A stretch of DNA of 64,000 nt from Lewinellaceae bacterium SD302 (lineage in GTDB: Bacteria > Bacteroidota > Bacteroidia > Chitinophagales > Saprospiraceae): the NCBI GenBank assembly GCA_002591745.1, contig PDLQ01000001.1, positions 302,276 to 366,275 of the forward strand, given 5' to 3'. The position numbers were made by a program, and so were the translations under genes. Below, piece after piece: positions 45,261-54,900 of the stretch. Each line of letters starts with the position of its first letter. The first letter of the stretch is position 1. Below the pieces are notes generated by a model, which ran no database searches, was not told the DNA's origin, and worked only from the letters and a program-made list of their open reading frames with translations.

Positions 45261-46517
45261 TTAACCCCGCTCGATCGGACAAGTCATGCAGTGGCTGCCT
45301 CCGCGCCCCCGGCTCAACTCGGAACTCGGTAGCGCAATTATGGTGTTTTTGACTTCATCCGGAGTGATGATATTGTCCTCAAAAGCTTTCAGCAGGTCAC
45401 TGGCGTGCATAATCTTGTAGCCAGCAGCCTCGAAAGCCTTGTCGGTTTCCGGATTGCGGTCGTAACTAAGGGCAACGCCGGGCCGCAGGGCTACGAGATT
45501 AACTGAATCCGTCCACTGTTCTCTTTCCTGGTAGGGGCTAATGCCTCGTCCGGCGTAAATGAAACGGGCGTTCGGGTCTAATTCCTTGAGAATGAATTTC
45601 TTGAGATTCACGTAGTTCGCGGAGCTTCCGTCAGCTCGCCAAACTTCCACGCTGGCGTTGAGCCCGTCGACGATAATTGGCTTATAGCACGCATAATCGT
45701 GGGTGTTGATCTGGGTGAAAATAGTGTCGAGGTGCATAAAAGACCGCTCGGACGGCACGTTAACCCTGGCCACATTTTTCACTACGCCCTTGGCAAAGAG
45801 TTTGTCGGCCAGGCTGCGCAATCCGTAACCGGTACTGCGCTCACTGGCCCCGATGAGCAGGTAATCCTTGTTCATGATCATCATATCGCCGCCCTCGATA
45901 CTGATCTTTTCCCCCTTACGTGAAGGTGGGAATACGTTGACGTCATTCAGATTGATCACTCTGTCCTCCTCCCGCAGAGGAACGAAAAGCGGGTGGGCCC
46001 ACATGACGAAGCGAGTCAGGAAATTTTCCCTGAAACGGGCCTGTTTAGCGGCTTTGGTGATGATGATGTGATCATTTACGGTGACGGCCACGTCGCGGGT
46101 AAAGATGAAATTCGGGATAGGGTCAAAAAGGATCTGATCCTCGTCCTTCCAGTGGCCGGTGATCAGGGTTTCGGTCAGTTCACGGTGAGGCAAAGCTTCT
46201 AGTTTATCCACGAAGCTCAGCGGCAATTCTTCCCAACTGACGATCATCTCCAGCATTTCCCGTTTGGCATCGGCGTCGTGGTCCAGGGCTTCTTCAAACA
46301 GGTCCGCGATCTCCAGTACGTTTTCTTTACCGAGGAAGGCATTTAGTAGGGCAGTAAAGGTGTCGTGTTCCTCCTGCAGCTTGGGCAGGTAGACGATATC
46401 ATCAAAAAGTAACTCCTCGGCGCGTTTGGGAGAAATGCGGCTGGTGCCCTCGTCGGGCCGGTGAACGAGAACGCGCTTTAGTGGTGCGATCTCGGCTTGT
46501 ACGTTAATCTTGGTCAT
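45261..46517 (-). CDS. arcA: Arginine deiminase
   Basis: Enzyme of 418 residues that hydrolyses arginine to citrulline and ammonia. The guanidino-group-modifying fold is confirmed by its motifs: the N-terminal LKRVLVHRPDEG, FTRDVAVTV, EGGDMMIM, HLDTIFTQI with its catalytic His, and the C-terminal GGSHCMTCPIER with the nucleophile Cys410. Length agrees with bacterial ArcA. No ornithine carbamoyltransferase, carbamate kinase or antiporter is adjacent, so the complete ADI pathway is not encoded here. Confidence 0.95.
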   Translation of the reverse strand: MTKINVQAEIAPLKRVLVHRPDEGTSRISPKRAEELLFDDIVYLPKLQEEHDTFTALLNAFLGKENVLEIADLFEEALDHDADAKREMLEMIVSWEELPLSFVDKLEALPHRELTETLITGHWKDEDQILFDPIPNFIFTRDVAVTVNDHIIITKAAKQARFRENFLTRFVMWAHPLFVPLREEDRVINLNDVNVFPPSRKGEKISIEGGDMMIMNKDYLLIGASERSTGYGLRSLADKLFAKGVVKNVARVNVPSERSFMHLDTIFTQINTHDYACYKPIIVDGLNASVEVWRADGSSANYVNLKKFILKELDPNARFIYAGRGISPYQEREQWTDSVNLVALRPGVALSYDRNPETDKAFEAAGYKIMHASDLLKAFEDNIITPDEVKNTIIALPSSELSRGRGGSHCMTCPIERG

Positions 46518-46591
46518 TTATCTGGTCTTAACTGTCTGGTGGTAATTACAGTCTTGCAATTTTGTGGTGGATGACTGCCGGTGATTTTTAT

Positions 46592-46606
46592 GGCTGCAAA
46601 GTAGCA
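46592..46606 (-). repeat. Dispersed GCTACTTTG repeat, copy 12 (intergenic)
   Basis: GGCTGCAAAGTAGCA followed by ATGTC; the flank is one base shorter than the consensus. Confidence 0.8.
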
Positions 46607-46791
46607 ATGTCGGTAAAGTAAGGAATGAATTAAGTTTGCTGGTAAGTCTGAATATCCTGGCTGCATTCACTGGTTATCGCTCCGGAGCATTCGTCGAACC
46701 GTAGATCCTTTACGCCAAGATGTTGCCCGTCATTTGATAACAGGAAGTTCCCCTCTGATAGCTTTACTGCATTAGCCCGCATGCAAACATT

Positions 46792-46806
46792 GCTACTTTG
46801 TTAGTC
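46792..46806 (+). repeat. Dispersed GCTACTTTG repeat, copy 13 (intergenic)
   Basis: Exact GCTACTTTGTTAGTC preceded by AACATT. Inverted partner of copy 12. Confidence 0.85.
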
Positions 46807-46894
46807 CAACTCCGAAATGACTCGCTGATGGTCAGCTTCACGTCCCGGAGTCGAAGCAAAGATGATAAAATTACTGGCACAGCAACAATTATGC

Positions 46895-46902
46895 TAAATT
46901 TG
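46895..46902 (+). promoter_or_regulatory. Candidate -7 box of porV
   Basis: TAAATTTG matches TAnnTTTG exactly, 161 bases upstream of the porV ATG. TTAC 20 bases before it is a weak -33 candidate. Confidence 0.4.
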
Positions 46903-47063
46903 TGCCTCATTTATACTTTCGGCGAAAATATGCGTTAGTTCGGAAACGTTAAGAAGGTCTTAACGACCAATTTTTCCGGCGCTTTCGTCGCTAATAAATC
47001 AAATTACTCAGTGGATGACCCGAGTGGTCGTCTTTACTTCTAGCTCTAAATGTCTTCTCGACG

Positions 47064-48272
47064 ATGATTCGACTGCTTAAAACTACTCTTTTTCTGCTCT
47101 TGCTCGCGGTTTCCTCTACCGGGATTCAGGCGCAGATTTCCGCCTGTGCCGTAGGCGATAATGGTGACCTCGTAAACCCCGACGGTTCGCCCTGTATCAA
47201 TACGGTGGTAAGCGCAGTACCTTTTCTGCGGATTACCCCCGATGCCCGTGGGGCAGCCATGGGCGACGCCGGATTAGCACTTTCCAGCGATGCCAACGCC
47301 ATTCACTACAACGCCAGTCGCTGGGCCTTCGCCGAAGAAGATTTCAGTATGGGAGCCACCTATACCCCCTGGCTACAGGCTCTAGGGCTGAATGACGTTT
47401 ATCTGGCTTACCTGGCCGGCTACAAAAAACTCGATGATGTACAAGCCGTCGGTGGTAGCCTGCGCTACTTCAGCCTTGGCGACATCCAATACACCGATGA
47501 GAATGCTATGCCTCTGGGTGTAGGTAAGCCTAATGAATTTGAGATCACCGCAGCTTACGCCCGTAAGCTCTCCGATCGTTTTTCAGGTAGCCTCTCCCTC
47601 AAATACATCAACTCCAACCTAGCCGCCGGCCAACAGGTAGGTAGCCAGGAAATCGAAGTGGGCCAGTCTTTCGCTGGTGATATCGGACTGACTTACCGTA
47701 ACGACAATATCCGCACCAAGTCAGGTCGTAACAATAAATTGGCGATCGGCCTGGCTTTGACCAACATCGGTGCCAAGATCACTTATACTTCTGATACTAT
47801 CCGCGACTTTATTCCCGCCAACTTCGGTCTGGGCGCTGCCTATACCTTTGAGCTGGATCAATACAATACCATTACCCTTACCGGTGATGTCAATAAATTG
47901 ATGGTGCCAACGCCCTGTCAGGGTCTGGACTGTGACCAGGATGAGCGCAACGATCTGTCTCCCATCGCCGGCATCATTTCCAGCTGGAGTGACGCTCCGG
48001 AAGGCTTCAGCGAAGAGTTGAAAGAATTTACATTTTCCGTCGGTGCCGAGTACTGGTACGATCAGCAATTCGCCGTACGCGCCGGATACTTCTACGAGAA
48101 CATCCAGAAGGGTGGACGTCGTTACCTCACTGCCGGTCTGGGCCTTAAGTACAACATCTTCGGTCTCAACTTTAGCTATCTGGTACCCACCAGCAACCAA
48201 CGTAACCCATTGGATAATACGCTGCGGTTTAGCCTGATTTTTGACTTTGGTGCTACCGGAGACGAAGGCTAG
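47064..48272 (+). CDS. porV: Type IX secretion outer-membrane shuttle protein PorV (LptO)
   Basis: Outer-membrane beta-barrel of 402 residues that collects type-A sorting-domain cargo from the Sov/SprA translocon and delivers it to the PorU attachment complex. It has a signal peptide (MIRLLKTTLFLLLLAVSSTGIQAQ) and the family-typical start of the mature domain: AVPFLRITPDARGAAMGDAGLAL followed by NAIHYNASRWAF. Alternating beta strands continue to the end (NTLRFSLIFDFG). The neighbouring porU gene found in other Bacteroidota is not seen in this window. Its cargo proteins are encoded nearby at 39435, 51903 and 55304 (type A) and possibly 35158 (type B). Confidence 0.93.
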   Translation: MIRLLKTTLFLLLLAVSSTGIQAQISACAVGDNGDLVNPDGSPCINTVVSAVPFLRITPDARGAAMGDAGLALSSDANAIHYNASRWAFAEEDFSMGATYTPWLQALGLNDVYLAYLAGYKKLDDVQAVGGSLRYFSLGDIQYTDENAMPLGVGKPNEFEITAAYARKLSDRFSGSLSLKYINSNLAAGQQVGSQEIEVGQSFAGDIGLTYRNDNIRTKSGRNNKLAIGLALTNIGAKITYTSDTIRDFIPANFGLGAAYTFELDQYNTITLTGDVNKLMVPTPCQGLDCDQDERNDLSPIAGIISSWSDAPEGFSEELKEFTFSVGAEYWYDQQFAVRAGYFYENIQKGGRRYLTAGLGLKYNIFGLNFSYLVPTSNQRNPLDNTLRFSLIFDFGATGDEG

Positions 48273-48273
48273 G

Positions 48274-48446
48274 TTAGGACGGCTTCGTCTTCAGGACGCT
48301 CGTTCCTCGCTTTAGTGCGGCGCTCTGCGCCTTTAATTACCCAATACAAAAGCCTGAATCTCAGTATGAGATTCAGGCTTTTGTGCTAAAGTGAGGCAGG
48401 AGCGTCCTAAAGCCAGCGGCGTACTAAAGGGCTCCGCCCGTCCTAA
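48274..48446. repeat. Nested inverted repeats around the porV terminator
   Basis: TTAGGACGG (48274-48282) pairs with CCGTCCTAA (48438-48446). AGGACGCTC (48293-48301) pairs with GAGCGTCCT (48400-48408), and TTTAGT (48311-48316) with ACTAAA (48423-48428); the last two pairs cross rather than nest. The whole gap is therefore palindrome-rich, with the terminator in the centre. Confidence 0.55.
48346..48384. terminator. Bidirectional terminator between porV and acyl-CoA dehydrogenase
   Basis: Perfect 18-base arms (ACAAAAGCCTGAATCTCA at 48346-48363 and its complement at 48367-48384) with a 3-base loop. A/T runs at both stem bases serve both convergent genes. Confidence 0.88.
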
Positions 48447-50236
48447 ATAAGTTCCTCCGCAGTAGTCCGCAGCGTCACCCGTTCCGTAGCCAGCAAAATC
48501 CGCTTGTGCCCGCTTACTTTTGGCAATTCGTAGTTATAGAAGTATTCGGCCGTTCGCAGCTTGGATTGATAGAATACTTCACTCAGTTCGCCTTCTCCGG
48601 CCAGGCCCCGGGCAGCCGCGACGGCCTGCTTGAGCCATTGCCAGCCGAGTACATGGAGGGCGAAGTAATCCAGGAAAATGGTGGCGTCGGCCAGAAATAC
48701 TCTCGGGTTCTCGCTTTGGGCCAGGCCGATAAGGTGTTGCATAACTTGCTGAACGCCACCCAGGCTTTTGGCCAGGCTGGTGGCCATGCCCCTGGTCGCA
48801 TCATATTTCATGGCGGCTTCAATCGCTGTCTGGATTTCTTCGGTCAGCAGTTGAACTGCCTTGCCGTTGTGCATCAGCATTTTGCGGCCAAGGAGGTCCA
48901 TCCCGTGAATGGTGGTAGTGCCTTCGTAAATACTGTTTACCCGAATATCGCGGAAGTGTTGTTCCAGCGGGAAATCATCCGTATAGCCAGCTCCGCCCAG
49001 AACCTGCATGCCGATACTGACGGCTTCATTGCCATACTCACTGGGGTAACTTTTTGCAATGGGGGTGAGTAGTTCCAGGATCAAGTGGTTGCGTTCACGG
49101 ACAGCTTCGTCCGAATGGTGCTCGGAAAGGTCGGTATAGAGTGAGCACTGTAAGAGTAACGAGATGCTACCTTCCACTACCGCCTTTTGAAAGAGCAGCA
49201 TCCGCTTGACGTCGGCGTGCTCGATGATGAGTACCTGGGGAGCATTAACGTCCTTGTTGTCGGGATGGCGGCCCTGTGGGCGCTCTTTGGCGTACTGTAG
49301 GCTGGCGTAATAGGCGGCGCTGGCAGTACCGGCAGCCATCAGTCCCGTACCGATTCGAGCTTCGTTCATCATCTGGAACATATGCTTCAACCCCCTGAAT
49401 TCCTCCCCGATCAAGTAGCCTTTGGTTTCTCCTTGTTCGCCGTACATGAGGTGAGCTGCTACGTAACCTTTTTGGCCCATCTTGCCGTAGATGCCGGCGG
49501 TGGTTACGTGATTGTCTACTAAAGTTCCGTTTTCCGGTAAAAACTTCGGTACCACGAACAGGCCTACCCCCTTGGTGCCTTTCGGTCCGTCTTTTTTACG
49601 GGCCAGGAGTAAGTGAACAACGTTGTCCACACTATCGTGATCGCCGCCGGAGATATAGATCTTTTGACCTTTGATATTATAAGAGCCGTCATCATTCTCC
49701 TCGTAATAGGTGGTGATGTCACTCAGGGAAGAACCGGCCTGGGGCTCAGTGAGGGCCATGGTGCCTTGCCATTCGCCGGACATCATTTTAGGAAGGTAGC
49801 GCTCCTTGAGTTCCTGGGTGCCGAAGGTGCGGATCAGGTTGGCTGCCCCTGCGGTCAGGGTAGCGTAGGAGGCAATATTGCCGTTGGCGGCGAAGAGTGC
49901 GAACTGGCCGGCATTGACCACCGTCAGTGGCATTTGCATACCGCCTTCTTCCAGATCCCAGGTGGCATTCAGGTAACCATTCTCGCCCATTGCCCGCATA
50001 CCTTCTCCAACGCAGGGTAGTACATAAACACGGCCGTCTTCGTAATAAGCCTTGTCTTTATCCATGCTCCGGTAATGGGGGAACAGGTAGTTGTCGCCCA
50101 GTTGGCCGGCGGCCTCCACGGTCATATCGATCATTTCCCGGTCGGTTTCGGCGAAGCGGTCGATCTTTCGAAGCTGACTAACGTCGAGCATTTCGTGAAG
50201 TAAAAAGCGGAGGTTGTCTAGGTTTACGTACTGCAT
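48443..50236 (-). CDS. Acyl-CoA dehydrogenase
   Basis: FAD-dependent enzyme of 597 residues catalysing the first step of beta-oxidation. Motifs: TMALTEPQAGSSLSDITT (flavin binding), KIYISGGDHD, QVLGGAGYTDDFPLEQHFRDIRVNSIYEGTTTIHGMDLLGRK with the catalytic-type Glu in YEGTT. The extra C-terminal helical domain and the length resemble the FadE (YusJ) and AidB-like long subfamily that pairs with FadN/FadA in Bacillus. It converges on porV and lies 51 bases downstream of the unrecognised helical-protein gene at 50288. Confidence 0.93.
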   Translation of the reverse strand: MQYVNLDNLRFLLHEMLDVSQLRKIDRFAETDREMIDMTVEAAGQLGDNYLFPHYRSMDKDKAYYEDGRVYVLPCVGEGMRAMGENGYLNATWDLEEGGMQMPLTVVNAGQFALFAANGNIASYATLTAGAANLIRTFGTQELKERYLPKMMSGEWQGTMALTEPQAGSSLSDITTYYEENDDGSYNIKGQKIYISGGDHDSVDNVVHLLLARKKDGPKGTKGVGLFVVPKFLPENGTLVDNHVTTAGIYGKMGQKGYVAAHLMYGEQGETKGYLIGEEFRGLKHMFQMMNEARIGTGLMAAGTASAAYYASLQYAKERPQGRHPDNKDVNAPQVLIIEHADVKRMLLFQKAVVEGSISLLLQCSLYTDLSEHHSDEAVRERNHLILELLTPIAKSYPSEYGNEAVSIGMQVLGGAGYTDDFPLEQHFRDIRVNSIYEGTTTIHGMDLLGRKMLMHNGKAVQLLTEEIQTAIEAAMKYDATRGMATSLAKSLGGVQQVMQHLIGLAQSENPRVFLADATIFLDYFALHVLGWQWLKQAVAAARGLAGEGELSEVFYQSKLRTAEYFYNYELPKVSGHKRILLATERVTLRTTAEELI

Positions 50237-50287
50237 GATCAGATTTTCTGAAGTGCAATATAGGGCTTTAGCGAAAATTCGCTGGAG

Positions 50288-51661
50288 TTATTTATTCAAC
50301 TTCTCCAGTAACCATTCTCGCTCCGAAAGCAATTGCGTTTGCTCTATTTCCTTGCGCAGATTGTTGGCCGCCCGGCTATCTGAAGAGCGCAACTTAGCCA
50401 GCTTTCGCATAAACTTCAGGTTGTTCAGGATGATCGGCTCGTGGTAGCCCAATTGACGGCGACTGATCTGGATTTTGGTAGCACGCACCAAGTCCAACAT
50501 CGGCTCGATTTCGCCCAGCTCGTAATAGATTCTCAGGTGCAAGGTTCTTGCATTGATCAGGTGCACATTATCCCGGTAATCAGCCTGTTGTAACAAAAAG
50601 AGAGCTTCTCGTAATTCTCCACGGGCGTATGCCAGCCGGGCCTGGTTGAGTGCCATGACCTCGGAAGCACTCTTGGGTGCCAGTAGGCTGGCGTACTCAT
50701 CAATACAACGCTGGGCAGCTTCGATTCGACCGAGACGCAAGGCGATACCAATGAAGTTGTTAAAAGTGAAATTGGACAGTTCGTTACTCTCCAGCAAAAG
50801 ACCTTCCCGCAGGCCCAGGTCGTAAAGTTGAAAGGCCGCTAATACGTTCTCTCGGGAGGTGTCCTGGTTCAGGCGCCGAATGGCGTAATTGAGGATTAAT
50901 TTAAGCAGCTCGCTTTGTTCAGCGGCAGGAAATCGATTGATGTTGGCGGTCAGTAACCCGATCAGTTGCGGGTAAGGAAGCAGTGGGCGCTCCAGAGCAG
51001 GAAGTTGGTACAGGCAAATGTTGTAATAAAGAGCGATACCGGGCTCGTTCAGTAATTCCGGGTGCTCATCCACCAGATCCAGATAGGTCTTGAAAAGTGG
51101 GAGTTGAAGTTCTCTGCCGCTAAAGCCGGCCCCGGCCAGACTTACGGCGGCCTGGCGAAGTCGGGCGGCGGTCAGTGCACGTAGCAGTAAACGATCGGGC
51201 AGGTCGAAATCTTCTTCGTAGCTGCGGCTACGGTCGGAACTACGGGCTTCACGCAAAGCCGCAAAACGGTAATTGTTGAAAAGTGAAGTGGCGTCCTGAA
51301 AGCAATATTCTTTTTTTTCGAAACGGTTGAGCCGGTTGTTGAAATGCACGCTCAGCCCACGTTGTCGGTACAGCTGGCACAAGGCAAGGTCGCGGGCTTG
51401 CTCATCCTCGGGCTGGGCACCTTGTTTCCAAATCAGGTAAGCTTCAATACGGTCCAGTAAATAGGAACGGGTCAGGCGGGCATCCACGGCCCGGTTTTTG
51501 ACAAATTTATCGGCAGCGCCAGCCGAATCGATCAACTCGGCAAAGAGTGCTTTTACATCCTCCCGCCGGTTGTGAAGCGGGCAATTCAGCCAGATTTCGA
51601 CTTCATTCCGCTCGTGTGCGGATAAATTTTTGATCAGCGGTTCTAAAAGTGGTGAAGCCAT
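50288..51661 (-). CDS. Unrecognised helical (TPR-like) protein
   Basis: Protein of 457 residues with no signal peptide and no motif I can name. It is predicted to be almost entirely alpha-helical, rich in Leu, Arg, Glu and Ala, with TPR-like helix pairs such as AYARGELREALFLLQQADY and LHLRIYYELGEIEPMLDLV. It begins MASPLLEPLIKNLSAHERNEVEIWLNCPLHNRREDVKALF, which suggests a conserved N-terminal helical module. It lies upstream of the acyl-CoA dehydrogenase on the same strand with 51 bases between. Cytoplasmic scaffold or regulator is a guess; function unknown. Confidence 0.7.
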   Translation of the reverse strand: MASPLLEPLIKNLSAHERNEVEIWLNCPLHNRREDVKALFAELIDSAGAADKFVKNRAVDARLTRSYLLDRIEAYLIWKQGAQPEDEQARDLALCQLYRQRGLSVHFNNRLNRFEKKEYCFQDATSLFNNYRFAALREARSSDRSRSYEEDFDLPDRLLLRALTAARLRQAAVSLAGAGFSGRELQLPLFKTYLDLVDEHPELLNEPGIALYYNICLYQLPALERPLLPYPQLIGLLTANINRFPAAEQSELLKLILNYAIRRLNQDTSRENVLAAFQLYDLGLREGLLLESNELSNFTFNNFIGIALRLGRIEAAQRCIDEYASLLAPKSASEVMALNQARLAYARGELREALFLLQQADYRDNVHLINARTLHLRIYYELGEIEPMLDLVRATKIQISRRQLGYHEPIILNNLKFMRKLAKLRSSDSRAANNLRKEIEQTQLLSEREWLLEKLNK

Positions 51662-51717
51662 TTTCTACAATATCTGACTAATGATGGTGAGGGTAAAGAT
51701 AGTTGAAAATTGATATT

Positions 51718-51733
51718 GGCTGGCAAAGTAGCA
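51718..51733 (-). repeat. Dispersed GCTACTTTG repeat, copy 14 (intergenic)
   Basis: GGCTGGCAAAGTAGCA followed by GTGTTT, in the divergent gap upstream of the T9SS cargo pair. Confidence 0.8.
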
Positions 51734-51803
51734 GTGTTTGCTGGTGTATTAGGGTGGCGAAGATTAATTATTCTGTTTTCTGCAATGGATTTTTCTACGG
51801 CAT

Positions 51804-51818
51804 TGCTACTTTGAAGTC
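51804..51818 (+). repeat. Dispersed GCTACTTTG repeat, copy 15 (intergenic)
   Basis: TGCTACTTTGAAGTC preceded by CAT. Inverted to copy 14 and bounding a 101-base segment. Confidence 0.85.
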
Positions 51819-51902
51819 ATCTACAATATGGGGAATATGTGTTTTTTTTCGACTCGTACTATAACCATATTTGTATTGTCGCCAAGAAAAAACTCAGATT
51901 AG

Positions 51903-54900
51903 ATGCACACAATGTACCAGAATATACTACTCAAAAGCCTGTTGTTGCTGGGGCTATGTTTATCCGTTGCCAACCTGTCTTCCCAGAATCAAAACTGTAT
52001 CGGACTGGAAGTTGCCGATGTATATTGCTCCAGCCAGGGCACTTGGTTCGCTACCGTAGAGATCACCGAATCGGATATCCCGGAATGTGCCACCTGGTCG
52101 AGTTACCAGTTCGGGTTCGACGGTGATAACCCTTATGGCACCTACACGGTAGGTCCTTATTTTCAGCAAACCGGATTTTTCAGTGTTTTTTGTTCTCAGG
52201 ACACTACCTGTGAGTCCTTCCTGCAAATTGTTGCTCCGCCGGCTTATCCTTGTCCGGACAACAGCTGCTTTATGAGTTACGGTGGTCTTAGTGATACCAC
52301 CCACGCGGTCTGCAACGGCCCGGACGGCAGCGTTAGTTTTAATATGCTTGGAAGTGGGAACTACTACATTGAGACCTACGATAGTGAAAGCAACCTGGTC
52401 AGCACGGTTACCAACAACAACACGGTTGGAGGTCTCGCCGGCGGCGAATATATGTTTCTTTTCTTCTGTGAGGAAGGCGACCAGTTCGCCCAGGACTTTG
52501 CTAGCGTCTTCGAGGTGGCCCCCTTCACCGCCGGAGTGGATGTTGAGACTGAGAATTGTAGTAATTACACCCTCAGCGCCACCCCTGACGACCCGGCCAA
52601 TTACACTTATCAGTGGAGTGACGGGCAAACCGGATCAGTGATCAATGTAAGTGGTGGTGGTGTATATCAGCTTACCATCACCGACGCCGAAGGTTGTAGC
52701 TCGATTGGTGGCACCGGCTTCCTGCCCCAGGCTTCTTTCGAAGTCAATGTCAATACTTTTCCAGCTACTTGTGATAACGCTGACGGTTCCGCTTCCGGCT
52801 GGATTGGTAACGGAAATCCACAGGAGCAGTACTTCTTTGAGTGGCCCAATGGTGCAACTGAACCATTTGTTTCCGGCTTGCTGGCTGGCAGTTATGTTTT
52901 GACAGTAACCGATGCTTTCGGTTGTAGTGTGGAAGAGCCCTTCATTATTGAAAGTATTGATCTACCCGTCTTTGCTTCTGAGTTGGCCTTTCTCTGCGAG
53001 GGTAGTACTACGCTCCAGGTTTGGACCCAAGACTCCTTCTTGAATTATACTTACGTCTGGACGGATGAGGGTGGTAGCGTGATCGGTAACGAAGCCAGCG
53101 TAGAGGTAACGGCAACCGGTGACTATATGGTAGTTGTTACGGATGAGTTCGGTTGCTCCGGCTCCACTGAGATCACGGTACTTGAAGGCGTTAGCCTGGA
53201 TGGGCAAAATGAAATTAGCTTCGTTAACTTCCCAGATTCTATTGACAACGAATGCTACCGGACGCTGAGTCACCAGTTGATTGGCTCCAACCAGTTCCTT
53301 TATAGCGAGTGGCAGATTCCCGGTCAGAACCAAACGGTGTTTGCCTGGTCACTAAGTATCGACGAATACGGCCCCGGACTATACGTGGCCACTTCGGTCA
53401 ATTTCCAAGGCGACAGTATCTGTCCGGTTACGGATTCCTTTTACGTCCAGCCAGAAGACTTTGTTTGTGTGGACGTCAGCGGACTGGTCTATCTGAATCT
53501 GGATGATGACTGTAGCTTGCAAAACACCGATCTGCCACTTGGCAGCAGAATGCTTCGCTTCAATAACCTGACCACGGGCGATGAGTATTTCGGGTTCACC
53601 AACCCGGACGGTACTTATGAGGTAGCTCTGCCTGTCGGCACCTACGAAACGGACCTGATGGGCAGTAATGATCTCCTTGAGCTGTGTACACCCGCTGGCT
53701 TTACCCTGGTGCAAGGAGTACCACTTACGGACGAGAATGTCTCCATAATCGGCACGGAGGATTGTCCTCGCGTCACTGTAGACGTGACCGTTCCGATGTT
53801 GCGCCGCTGCTTCAATAACGGAGTTTACATCAATTACGAAAATACTGGTACCGTCGTCGCAGAAGACGTTGTGGTCAGCGTTGAAGTTGGCGATTTTGCC
53901 AGCAACGTACAAAGCTGGTTCGGCACCGAGCCCGACGATATTTCTACTGATCCGGTTACTGGCATCACTACTGCTACCTTTGTCGTAGGCGACCTCAACC
54001 CCTTCGAAGGCGGCACTTTCTACTTGCAGGTTTACACTTGTAGTAATGATTTTCCACTCGGCGCGGCCGGTTGTATCACGGCCATCGCAACTCCGAATAA
54101 TCCTTGTCCCCCGGCCGATCCGGAGTGGTCCGGTGCAAGTCTGCGCGTGAATGGCAGCTGTAACGGCAATGAGGTAATCTTTACGGTCACCAATGTCGGT
54201 GATGCCCCCACGACTTCCGAGCTCAGTTACGTGGTCATCGAAGACGGAGTGTTACTTTCTCCACAGCCGCTTACGGATACTATCGTACAACCAGGAGACG
54301 AAAGGACATTTGCCTTTCCGGCCAACGGTGCCACCTATCATTTTCAGGTAGAGCAGGAACCACTACACCCCGGTCTTGAAATGCCAACCGACTTTGTAGA
54401 AGCCTGTGCCGACGGCCAGCAAGTCAGCTACGGATTCGCCCTTCAGTTCCCACTCAGCGACGATGCCTACTGGATCGACGAAGAGTGCAATGAATTGATC
54501 GGTGCCTACGACCCCAACGACAAGCGCGCGATGCCCCGTGGCTACAGCGACGAACGATTCATCGAAGCCGGCCAAATGCTGGACTACACCATTCGGTTCC
54601 AGAATACCGGTACGGATACGGCCTTCACCGTTATCATTCGCGATACGCTTAGCGATGTCTATGAACTGAGTACGCTGGAGATTACTGGGACAACTCATTC
54701 CGTGCGCCCGGTAGTAGACAGCACCGGTCATAACCTGGCCTTTGTTTTCGAGAATATCCTCCTTGTGGATAGCTTCACCAACGAGCCAGCCAGCCACGGT
54801 GCGGTAAGCTTCCGCATCCAGGCCCGCGAAGACCTTGAGCCGGGTACTGATGTAGACAACAACGCCTCGATCTACTTCGATTTCAACGAAGCAGTGGTGA

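Larger units (their letters stand above)
46518..47063. other. Intergenic region upstream of porV
   Basis: About 546 bases between arcA and porV with divergent transcription. It holds an inverted pair of dispersed repeats bounding a 215-base segment (46592-46806) and a candidate porV promoter at 46895. No supportable gene was seen. Confidence 0.6.

Noticed and set aside
46592..46806. Invertible promoter (inverton) upstream of porV
   Set aside because: The bounding inverted repeats belong to a motif also found within many genes, so site-specific inversion is not the simplest reading; mentioned only as an alternative.
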